25,122 nucleotides of DNA, taken from positions 1-25,122 of the forward strand of contig WOZJ01000069.1 of NCBI GenBank assembly GCA_011620345.1, given 5' to 3'. Numbering within the stretch: position 1 is the first letter of the stretch; each line of letters starts with the position of its first letter. Below, in pieces: positions 1-6,690 of this stretch. Made by a program: the position numbers and the translations under genes. The notes beneath the pieces were generated by a model. That model was not told the DNA's origin and ran no database searches. It was given only the letters and a program-made list of their open reading frames with translations. This DNA comes from Nitrospirota bacterium (GTDB lineage: Bacteria > UBA2233).

Positions 1-21
1 CTGCGAGCGCTTTTGTCGCAG
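1..21. other. Stem-loop at left edge
   Basis: Bases 1-6 (CTGCGA) and 16-21 (TCGCAG) are perfect reverse complements around a 9-base loop containing TTTT. It could be the end of a terminator of a gene left of the window or a worn member of the repeat array that starts just downstream. The window edge prevents a decision. Confidence 0.3.
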
Positions 22-34
22 CCATACTTAAGGG

Positions 35-270
35 AGCGGGACAAGTTCAAAACACTATAGCCGGGGCTTTCCAGCCCCGGAGGCAAGGCCCTACGTGGCG
101 GGACTAAGCCCAAGGTCTTCTAGCCACGACGGTAAGGCAATGCCCTGCAAAAGCGGGACAAGAATGTCCCGGCTATCTAGAGAATGGCCGCACCCCCATT
201 GGATAGCCGGGGCTTTCCAGCCCCGGAGGCAAGGCCGCACATGGCAGAACAGGAATGTCGCGCCTATCGA
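35..270. repeat. Array of composite hairpin repeats
   Basis: Two modules alternate here. Module A is a 34-base sequence present in two identical copies at 57-90 and 203-236. Each copy contains an 8-bp hairpin (CCGGGGCT, loop TTCC, AGCCCCGG) followed by AGGCAAGGCC. Module B is a hairpin of the form GCGGGACA-AGAA-TGTCCCGC. Its best copy here is 153-172, and degenerate copies start near 35, 97 and 245. Order is B(degenerate)-A, a worn unit around 95-146, B-A, then a partial B. The same pair in the same order and orientation recurs at 25044-25103. This looks like a dispersed intergenic palindromic element comparable to REP/BIME or MITE-derived repeats. No transposase or coding capacity is visible. 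Confidence 0.8.
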
Positions 271-406
271 AATGTTTTCTGGTTGGCCAAACTTCGCAGG
301 CGGAAGAACCGTGGTGCATAAGGCTCGTTAAGGCAGGAACCCCCCTTCATATTGCTGCAACATTCATCCGCTACGATGGTGTGAAAAAACCGGAAGGAGG
401 CAGGGT

Positions 407-2380
407 ATGGCAAACAGGATCGGGGCATGGCTCCCAGCAGGATTCTTGTGTTTGTTCGGGGCGTTCGGGCCCATCTTGCCTATCCACTGCCAGGAACTCC
501 CGGTTCTCGACCCCTCTACGGCGGGCCACAAAGAAGACCAAGCCTATGGGGTGCGTAACCTGATCGGGATAGAGCAGCTCTATCAAGCCATCCAAGACGG
601 CGACGAAAAAGGCCTCAGGTTCGATCTATCCGGGATAAAAATACTGCTTGATGGCTCGATCATCGACCCGAGCAACGTCTACGGGACGCTCGCTGTCGGC
701 CCCGAGCCCTTTGAGGCTCTAGAGACCGATTATGCCTATGGAAGACTCCGGCGCGAAACCCCCCTCGAGCAAGGCCAAGGGCTGATCGATCTGGCCTACC
801 TTTTGGAGCCAAGCCACAACTCCGAGGGTTGGGAAGAAGAAGGAGAGGCTTTCTTGAGGGCCGAGCTCTTCATGGAAACGCCCGGAAAGGACAGAACCCT
901 GGGGGTCTGCGAGATTCCTTTCCGCTTCGGGTTCGACGGCACCTTTCGAAAACTCCCGGCGATTCTAGCCGGCCCCTTCGTTTCGCTGGCCACCTCCCAA
1001 AAACCCGATGAAATTACGGTATCCTTTCAGACGACGGAACCCCTTCGAGCGAGCGTGAGCGTGAACGAACGCTCCTTTCAGGACAAAGAACCCACGAAAG
1101 AGCACACCATCCTCGTTTCCGGACTACTCCCCGGTAATGTGTACAACTATCGTGTGACCTTCAACGGCTACGCCTCACGGCCTTACTCCTTCAAAACCGC
1201 CCCCAAAGCGGGGGATAACCCCCCTGTAACCTTCGCCTACACGGGCGATAGCCGCGAGGGCGTGGGCGGAGGGCAAGAGGCCCTCATGGGGGTCAACCAC
1301 CTTACTTTCGGGCGTCTCGCCAGCCTAGCCTACAGGAGAGAGGCGGACTTCCTGCTTTTCGGCGGAGACCTATTCAACGGCTACACGAGTTCCGTAGAAG
1401 ATTTTGAAGCCCAGCTTTTTTCCTGGAAACGGGCCCTATCGGGCTTTTGGCACGAACGGGCCGTCTACCCGGCCATGGGCAACCACGAATCGCTCCTTAG
1501 GGTTTTTAATGGAGGCGACATCCGCCTGGATCGCTGGCCGTATGCGACCGACAGCGCCGAGGCTTTGTTCGCCCGGGCTTTTAACAACCCAAACAACGGG
1601 CCCGAGACATCGGATTCAAGGCGCCCCTCCTACAAGGAGAACGTCTACTCCTTTAGGTACGGTCCAGTCTGTATCGTCGCCTTCAACAACAACTACTGGG
1701 CGAGCTTCAACGAAAAAGAGTTTGGCGGAAGCCCCGAGGGTTACATCCTTGAAGACCAGATGGGCTGGATCAAAGACGAGCTCGATAGGGCCGCTCAAGA
1801 CCCGAGCGTGCGCTTTATCGTCCTTTTCGCCCAAGAGCCCGTGATTCCCAACGGGGGCCATATAGACGATGCCATGTGGTACTTGGGCGATAACGCGGTA
1901 AGGGCCTCAACGTTCAAAGATGGAAGGGTTACGCCCGAAAGGGAGGGCATCATCGAGGTGCGCAACAAACTTATAAGGCTCGTGACGTCCAACCCGAAAG
2001 TGGCCTGCGTTTTAGGCTCCGACGAGCACTCCTACCACAGGACGCTCATCTCGTCGGATGTCCCGTTGGGCGACCCGGAAAAGGACGATGCCGACCACGA
2101 CGGGGTAGTCTGCGAGTCTTCCGAGAGCTGCTCGGCACTGGATGTCCGCCACCCCACCTGGTTCATCACTTCTGGCGGGGCGGGTGCCCCCTACTACGCC
2201 GAAGAGCCCACGCCATGGAACGTCTATCTGAAGAATGCCAGGCCAGGGGATTACCTCTACACCTCCCAGGCCAACATCTTGATCTTTCGGACCGAAGGCA
2301 ACACCTTGGGGCTCGAAGTATACAACCCCTACGGGCAGCGAATCGACTCGATCGAAGACCTGATGGCAAAGAAACGCTAA
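407..2380 (+). CDS. Exported calcineurin-like metallophosphatase
   Basis: A 657-residue protein with an N-terminal signal peptide (hydrophobic residues about 8-28), an N-terminal region of unknown fold, a fibronectin-III-like segment around residues 185-265 and a metallophosphoesterase domain from about 275 to 625. Recognisable metal-site motifs are G-D281-S-R, G-G-D321, G-N359-H360-E and D539-E-H541-S-Y-H544-R. The overall order resembles purple acid phosphatase-like proteins, but the GDxxY tyrosine is absent. The expected His-x-Pro motif reads A-Q-E-P near residue 475, and the usual Gly-His-x-His reads Ser-Asp-Glu-His. It probably hydrolyses a phosphoester outside the cytoplasm; the substrate is unknown. 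The start is supported by GGAAGGAGG at 392-400. It lies 47 bases upstream of a second exported phosphoesterase, so the two probably share a transcript. Family placement is firm, activity less so. Confidence 0.88.
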   Translation: MANRIGAWLPAGFLCLFGAFGPILPIHCQELPVLDPSTAGHKEDQAYGVRNLIGIEQLYQAIQDGDEKGLRFDLSGIKILLDGSIIDPSNVYGTLAVGPEPFEALETDYAYGRLRRETPLEQGQGLIDLAYLLEPSHNSEGWEEEGEAFLRAELFMETPGKDRTLGVCEIPFRFGFDGTFRKLPAILAGPFVSLATSQKPDEITVSFQTTEPLRASVSVNERSFQDKEPTKEHTILVSGLLPGNVYNYRVTFNGYASRPYSFKTAPKAGDNPPVTFAYTGDSREGVGGGQEALMGVNHLTFGRLASLAYRREADFLLFGGDLFNGYTSSVEDFEAQLFSWKRALSGFWHERAVYPAMGNHESLLRVFNGGDIRLDRWPYATDSAEALFARAFNNPNNGPETSDSRRPSYKENVYSFRYGPVCIVAFNNNYWASFNEKEFGGSPEGYILEDQMGWIKDELDRAAQDPSVRFIVLFAQEPVIPNGGHIDDAMWYLGDNAVRASTFKDGRVTPEREGIIEVRNKLIRLVTSNPKVACVLGSDEHSYHRTLISSDVPLGDPEKDDADHDGVVCESSESCSALDVRHPTWFITSGGAGAPYYAEEPTPWNVYLKNARPGDYLYTSQANILIFRTEGNTLGLEVYNPYGQRIDSIEDLMAKKR

Positions 2381-2427
2381 GGTGGATGCCGTTGTGAACG
2401 GGCCTAACAAACCTTAAGGGAGGCTTT

Positions 2428-4938
2428 ATGGGCGGCATGACGATCAGGCTCGTTGGCTTGCTCCTTTTTGGGCTACTTTTTCCTTTTGTAGGTACCGCTT
2501 GCAGCCAGGGCACGCCCCCACCTACAGAGCCTCCTCGGCCCGAAGCCCCCTGGCCTGCGGGCGCCCCCCTTACTGGCTACACCCCGAACCACTGGCGCTT
2601 AAGCCCAGCGGGAACCCAGGTGATCGTTGGCGACAGGCCGATGGGGATGGCGCTCGATCAAACAGGCCGATACCTCTTTATCACGAACAACGGCCAGGGG
2701 GTGCAAAGCCTGGTCGTGTTCGATACGCTCGCGGGCGGGATCGTCGAAAAAAAGCCCTACCCTCCCCCGGAGGCGCTGTTTTTCGGGATCGCTGTTTCCC
2801 CGGACAACGCTCGCGTCTACGCCTCGGCCGGTGGCAACAACAAAATCCGGGTTTACGCCTTCGAGCCTCCAGGGCTAACCGAGTTGGATCCGTTCGTGCT
2901 GGGCCAAGAAGACGACGGACTCTATCCCACCGGCCTTGCTCTCTCCAAGGATGGCAAAACGCTCTACGTCGCCCTCAACCTAGCCAATGCCGTTGCTAGA
3001 ATCGATTTGCAATCCAGAGCCGTCCGTACGCTTTCTTTTGGCCCAAGGGCGAGCAAGGATTTTACGGGGCCGTTACCCTACGCCCTCGAGCTCTCGAAGG
3101 ATGGCAAAGAGCTCTACGTTTCGCTCCAGAACGGGGGCGGCATCGCCGTAGTGGACTTGAGAAGCCTTGAAGAAAAAAGAAGGATTAAAACTGGCATCCA
3201 CCCAACCGCCATGGCTCTTACCAATGACGGCAAAAGGCTTTACGTCGCCAACACCAACACCGACACCGTTTCTGTCATCGATACCCTCTCGGGCAAAATA
3301 GAGGCTACGCTCAACCTTTCTCCTTACCAGGGCGCCCTGTTTGGCTCCATGCCGAACGCGCTCGCCCTCTCGGGCGACGATGGCACGCTTTTTGTATCCA
3401 ACGGGGGGAACAACGACATTGCATTGGTCGATACAAAAACCCTCACGGTCAAAGGCCTGATCCCAACGGCATGGTTTCCGAGCGCGCTTGCTCTCTCCAA
3501 GGATGGTAAAACCCTCTACGTGACCAACATGAAGGGCTTGGGCGCAGGGCCGAACCCCAAAGGGCCGAACCCGGAATCGAGCGAGCCTTACGAGCAGTAC
3601 ATCGGCTCGATGATTCAAGGAACGCTAAGCGCGATCAAGGTTCCAGATGAAGAGACGCTTAAGCGCTACACCGAGCGTGTAACCCAAAATAACGGGTTTG
3701 ACGAGACGAAAAACCAGCTCGCCCGGGGCTCAAAAATGGCCCCGCCGCATTCGATCCCTAGGCGTCCGGGCGAGCCGTCTTTCATTCGGCACGTGATTTA
3801 CGTAATCAAGGAAAACCGCACCTATGACCAGGTTCTAGGCGACATGCCCCAAGGGAACGGAGACCCAAGCCTTGTGCTGTTCGGCCCTGATACCACGCCC
3901 AACCATCACGCCCTGGCCAAAGAGTTCGTCCTTTTTGATAACTTCTACGCGGACGCCGAGGTGAGCGCGGACGGCCATAACTGGTCTATGGGGGCGATCG
4001 CCACGGACTACGTCCAGAGGAACTGGCCCGCCAACTACTCCGGCCGCAACCGCCCCTACGACTTTGAGGCAGGATCGGAGGCCGTCCTGCCTCCGGCCGG
4101 CTACCTCTGGGACTTGGCCCAAAGGGCTGGGTTGAGCTACAGGGTTTACGGCGAGTTCGGAAACGCAGGAACGTCTGGAAAGACCGAACCCGCCGCGTTC
4201 GCAACGAACCTTGAAGGGCATCTTGCCCCCGATTTTCCGGCCTACAACCTCAGAATCACGGACCAAACGCGCTTCGAAGCCTGGGAAAAAGAGTTCGAAG
4301 GCTTCGTGAAAAAAGGAGTTCTTCCTTCGTTGATGATCGTGAGGCTTCCAAACGACCACACGGCCGGGACGCGCCCAGGCATGCCAACGCCCAAGGCGAT
4401 GGTTGCCGACAACGACCTCGCCCTGGGCAGGCTGATCGAGGCCGTCTCCCGCTCTCCTTTTTGGAAGGACACGGCCGTCTTTGTCGTCGAAGACGACGCC
4501 CAGAACGGCCCAGACCACGTCGATGCCCACAGGACACTGTGCCTTATAGCCTCGCCGTACGCACGCAGGGGCGCGATCGATTCGAGCTGGTACTCTACCG
4601 TCTCGCTCATTAAAACGATCGAACTGATCCTTGGGCTTCCTTCGATGAGCCAGTTCGACGCCGCGGCCACGCCCATGCTCAACGCCTTTACAGACGAGCC
4701 GGATACGCGGCCCTACTTGGCGCGCATCCCCACGCAGCCGCTCAGCGAAGTCAACGGGGAAGACGCCTTCCGGGCCAAGGACTCGCTCGCCTTGAACCTC
4801 GATCAAGAGGCCGACAGAATGGACGAGCAGGCGTTCAACGAGATCCTCTGGGGGGCGATCAAAGGGCCTGACACCCCCATGCCAAACCCCAGGCACGCCT
4901 ACTGCCGACCCACGCCCTGGCTTGAGGAAGATGACTGA
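2428..4938 (+). CDS. YVTN beta-propeller / phosphoesterase lipoprotein
   Basis: An 836-residue two-domain protein. The N-terminus has a hydrophobic signal ending in V-G-T-A-Cys25, a plausible though not ideal lipobox, so it is probably a lipoprotein. Residues about 60-375 form a beta-propeller with repeated L-Y-V-[AST]-N/L...I-D blades (YVTN type). Residues about 450-735 form a phosphoesterase of the phospholipase C/acid phosphatase family. Its motifs are E462-N-R-T-Y-D467, D515-G-H517-N-W-S, E688-D-D690 and D696-H-V-D699-A-H701, which cover the metal ligands of that family. Proteins with this same domain pair occur in many bacteria as bifunctional YVTN/alkaline-phosphatase-like proteins with mostly unknown substrates. 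A ribosome binding site (AAGGGAGG) sits just before the ATG. It follows the metallophosphatase gene in the same orientation. Confidence 0.9.
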   Translation: MGGMTIRLVGLLLFGLLFPFVGTACSQGTPPPTEPPRPEAPWPAGAPLTGYTPNHWRLSPAGTQVIVGDRPMGMALDQTGRYLFITNNGQGVQSLVVFDTLAGGIVEKKPYPPPEALFFGIAVSPDNARVYASAGGNNKIRVYAFEPPGLTELDPFVLGQEDDGLYPTGLALSKDGKTLYVALNLANAVARIDLQSRAVRTLSFGPRASKDFTGPLPYALELSKDGKELYVSLQNGGGIAVVDLRSLEEKRRIKTGIHPTAMALTNDGKRLYVANTNTDTVSVIDTLSGKIEATLNLSPYQGALFGSMPNALALSGDDGTLFVSNGGNNDIALVDTKTLTVKGLIPTAWFPSALALSKDGKTLYVTNMKGLGAGPNPKGPNPESSEPYEQYIGSMIQGTLSAIKVPDEETLKRYTERVTQNNGFDETKNQLARGSKMAPPHSIPRRPGEPSFIRHVIYVIKENRTYDQVLGDMPQGNGDPSLVLFGPDTTPNHHALAKEFVLFDNFYADAEVSADGHNWSMGAIATDYVQRNWPANYSGRNRPYDFEAGSEAVLPPAGYLWDLAQRAGLSYRVYGEFGNAGTSGKTEPAAFATNLEGHLAPDFPAYNLRITDQTRFEAWEKEFEGFVKKGVLPSLMIVRLPNDHTAGTRPGMPTPKAMVADNDLALGRLIEAVSRSPFWKDTAVFVVEDDAQNGPDHVDAHRTLCLIASPYARRGAIDSSWYSTVSLIKTIELILGLPSMSQFDAAATPMLNAFTDEPDTRPYLARIPTQPLSEVNGEDAFRAKDSLALNLDQEADRMDEQAFNEILWGAIKGPDTPMPNPRHAYCRPTPWLEEDD

Positions 4939-4953
4939 GCTAGGGGCCTGGAA

Positions 4954-4975
4954 CGGCCCTCGTGAGGGGGGGCCG
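4954..4975 (+). terminator. GC-rich stem-loop after phosphoesterase gene
   Basis: CGGCCCTC at 4954-4961 pairs with 4968-4975 (one G-T pair), 16 bases after the stop codon. No T-run follows, so it is not a classical intrinsic terminator. It may stabilise the 3' end of the transcript or assist termination. Confidence 0.3.
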
Positions 4976-5177
4976 CCCGGCTAAAGTTGGTTGAGGTTGG
5001 CCCGTTTGTCGTTCCAACAAAGCAAGAAAGGTGCCGTCAACCGCTGAAACGGAGCGTTGAAACACCCCTTCCGCCGCCTTCGGAGCCTGCAAAAACGCCC
5101 GTCGCGTAAGCGAGCCAAAGAAATTGTAGATTCCATACTTTAATGCTTTCTGCTCGTTGTCGTCTACCAAAGTGGAC

Positions 5178-5196
5178 GTTGTCAACCCTGGACAAC
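5178..5196. promoter_or_regulatory. Candidate operator of the BlaI-type repressor
   Basis: GTTGTC at 5178-5183 and GACAAC at 5191-5196 are perfect inverted arms 7 bases apart, 56 bases before the preferred ATG of the repressor and 17 bases before an earlier possible ATG. BlaI/MecI repressors are dimers that bind dyad sites in their own promoters, so autoregulation is plausible. The sequence does not match the known TACA/TGTA operators of BlaI or MecI, so the assignment is by position and symmetry only. Confidence 0.4.
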
Positions 5197-5252
5197 CGCT
5201 TCTGTTAAGGCGTATGGTAATAGCCTCCATAAAAATGCGCAAAAAAACCCGA

Positions 5253-5675
5253 ATGGATATTTCTAAAGTCATGGTCCGGTTCTCTGCTTTGGGCAAGCTC
5301 GAAACGTTGGTAATGGAAACCCTCTGGAAGTCCAAAGAAGGGGTCTCAGGCAAGGAGGTCCACGCCAAGGTACATGAGCAACGCCATATAGCACTCACAA
5401 CGGTACTCACCGTGCTCGAGCGCCTTCAAAAAAAGGGGCTCGTAGTCAGGCTCAAAGACGAGGGGAAGACGTTTAGGTTCGCCCCTTCCCTTCCAAAAGA
5501 GAAGTTCTATCGGGAGCTTTCTAGACAGGCCCTTCAGGGGCTTATCGAGAAGTCCCAGCAAGGCACGTTGAGCGCGTTTGCCGAACTCTTGGGCACGCTC
5601 ACGCCCGAAGAGAGGGCCGAACTCGATCGGCTCGTAGAACAAAGGAAGGGCGGGGATGAAACGTTGGAGGGCTAG
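5253..5675 (+). CDS. BlaI/MecI/CopY-family transcriptional repressor
   Basis: A protein of about 140 residues with the BlaI-type winged helix: L-G-K-L-E-T-L-V-M-E-T-L-W, then a V-S-G-K-E-V helix, a T-V-L-T-V-L-E-R-L recognition helix and the wing K-K-G-L-V...F. A helical C-terminal part presumably dimerises. Members repress their own operon and release DNA when a partner M56 membrane peptidase cleaves them. That partner overlaps this gene downstream by 20 bases, which supports the pairing. The start is uncertain. ATG 5253 fits the family length (about 125-140 residues) but has no clear ribosome binding site. ATG 5214 has AAGG only three bases upstream, and ATG 5235 is also in frame. No beta-lactamase or penicillin-binding protein gene is nearby, so the regulon is unknown. 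Confidence 0.85.
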   Translation: MDISKVMVRFSALGKLETLVMETLWKSKEGVSGKEVHAKVHEQRHIALTTVLTVLERLQKKGLVVRLKDEGKTFRFAPSLPKEKFYRELSRQALQGLIEKSQQGTLSAFAELLGTLTPEERAELDRLVEQRKGGDETLEG

Positions 5676-6567
5676 GGTCTCCCCGTTTGGGCTCGCTCTC
5701 GGGCTGGCACTAGCCTTGTTGGGCCTTGAAGCCCTGGGAACGCTGCCCGAGTTTGGCCTTCTTGGCCAACCATTGCGCTGTGCCCCGTTTTGCAAGCTGC
5801 ATTGTGCGCTCCAACATGGAGACTGGAGACCCCTCACCGAAGCCTGGCTTTTGCTTTGGGCGGCAACCGGGCTTGTGCTCTGTATAGCGGTTCTCTTGGC
5901 CGTTTTTCATGCGGGCCGCATCGTCTGGACGACCAAAAAGGCCCTCGAGGCGCTCCGTGCAAGGCCAGTGAGCCTAGATGGGCCCATGGGAGTGAGCGTG
6001 TTCGCAAATGCGGACATGCCTCTGGCATTCACCGCAGGCTTCTTCAGGCCTAAGGTGTACGCATCCGAAGCGCTTTTGGCCGAGGTGCCGCCAAAAGAGC
6101 TTCATCTCGTGCTGGCCCACGAGCTCCACCACGCAAAGAAGAAAGACCCGCTTAAGGCCTTGATCCTGGCCTCCCTCGCTTTCGGCTTTCCCTTCCTCCC
6201 CATGTTTTCCTGGCTAAAGGCGCGCTTTTTGGAAGATGCGGAGATCCAGGCCGACGATGCGGCGCTTAAGGCCGTGGACGATCCTCGCCTGCTCGCCCGA
6301 ACGCTTCTCAAACTCTCGGCCCGAGCAACGACCATGTTTGCCGCCTTTTTTAGCCATGGGCCTGAATCCTCGATCGTTGCTACAAGGGTAAGGAGGCTTG
6401 TGGGAGCCAAAGAGTCCGCGCCCGGCGGGCGGCCATCCTTTTCGGCTCTTTTGTCTTCTGTCTTGGTTTACGGGTTTTTGACCCTTGGACCCGCCCTGGT
6501 TCTTGCCGGCCGTTTGACTGGAAAGGCCAGCATTTTAAGCTGTCTTTGCAGCTTTGGCCTTTCTTAA
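5656..6567 (+). CDS. M56 (BlaR1-like) membrane metallopeptidase
   Basis: A 303-residue integral membrane protein with hydrophobic segments at about 10-28, 65-86, 166-187 and 260-285. The zinc motif H155-E156-L-H-H159 is followed by E196-I-Q-A-D200, the distal ExxxD element of M56/M48 peptidases. In BlaR1 and MecR1 this module cleaves the BlaI/MecI repressor after a signal. Here the C-terminal extracellular penicillin-sensor domain is missing and only a short tail follows the last membrane segment, so the trigger must differ. The gene starts inside the repressor gene (20-base overlap) with GGAAGG upstream of its ATG, indicating translational coupling. The signal and the target genes beyond the repressor cannot be read from the sequence. 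Confidence 0.85.
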   Translation: MKRWRARVSPFGLALGLALALLGLEALGTLPEFGLLGQPLRCAPFCKLHCALQHGDWRPLTEAWLLLWAATGLVLCIAVLLAVFHAGRIVWTTKKALEALRARPVSLDGPMGVSVFANADMPLAFTAGFFRPKVYASEALLAEVPPKELHLVLAHELHHAKKKDPLKALILASLAFGFPFLPMFSWLKARFLEDAEIQADDAALKAVDDPRLLARTLLKLSARATTMFAAFFSHGPESSIVATRVRRLVGAKESAPGGRPSFSALLSSVLVYGFLTLGPALVLAGRLTGKASILSCLCSFGLS

Positions 6568-6580
6568 AAACCCCTTTTTT
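6522..6580 (+). terminator. Possible terminator at 3' end of M56 gene
   Basis: AAAGGCC (6522-6528) pairs with GGCCTTT (6556-6562), and inside it AAGCTG (6537-6542) pairs with CAGCTT (6549-6554). The structure spans the last codons and stop. A run of six T (6575-6580) follows, preceded by AAAAACCCC. The distance from stem to T-run is longer than usual, so the call is tentative. Confidence 0.4.
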
Positions 6581-6596
6581 CGCGGACCTTTGATGC

Positions 6597-6625
6597 TTGA
6601 CCGATAAGACACGGATAGGTATAAT
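6597..6625 (+). promoter_or_regulatory. Sigma-70 promoter of the metB-like gene
   Basis: TTGACC at 6597-6602 and TATAAT at 6620-6625 are separated by exactly 17 bases, a near-consensus housekeeping promoter. Transcription would begin about 6632, giving a leader of roughly 60 bases before the GTG start at 6691. That is too short for a SAM riboswitch. Confidence 0.8.
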
Positions 6626-6641
6626 TGTCAATATTACCTAT
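6615..6641. promoter_or_regulatory. 27-bp inverted repeat over the -10 box (operator)
   Basis: ATAGGTA (6615-6621) and TACCTAT (6635-6641) are perfect inverted arms, and ATT/AAT add three inner pairs around the centre GTC, so 10 of 12 paired positions match. The repeat covers the TATAAT box and the expected transcription start, the classic place for a repressor to block RNA polymerase. It does not resemble the AGACGTCT MetJ box. The regulator is unknown. Confidence 0.6.
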
Positions 6642-6690
6642 ATGCTAATAGATAATTCTCCTCTCCCATCCCCATCGCAAGGAGGACACC

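Larger units (their letters stand above)
4939..5252. other. Non-coding stretch before the blaI-like gene
   Basis: About 310 bases without a convincing gene. The first part holds a GC-rich stem-loop just after the upstream stop codon. The last 75 bases hold an inverted repeat likely to be regulatory. Between them I see only short imperfect repeats. A 156-codon minus-strand reading frame spans the region, but most of its N-terminal half lies antisense to the repressor gene and it has no ribosome binding site or recognisable motif. Confidence 0.5.

Noticed and set aside
35-270. Repeats considered as a CRISPR array
   Set aside because: Units are hairpin modules of unequal length and spacing with degenerate copies, no uniform spacers and no cas genes.
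95-563. Two plus-strand open frames (78 and 102 codons) over the left repeat array and leader
   Set aside because: They cross the hairpin repeats or the phosphatase start in another frame, have no ribosome binding site and resemble no family.
3835-4896. 353-codon minus-strand frame opposite the phosphoesterase gene
   Set aside because: It is a shadow of a well-supported GC-rich gene on the other strand; its composition is arginine- and valine-rich without motifs.
4940-5410. Minus-strand frame of 156 codons over the non-coding stretch
   Set aside because: Its N-terminal half is antisense to the repressor gene, no ribosome binding site is seen, and I recognise no motif.
6626-6690. Possible SAM or other riboswitch before the metB-like gene
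   Set aside because: The leader after the promoter is only about 60 bases and lacks the conserved riboswitch elements.
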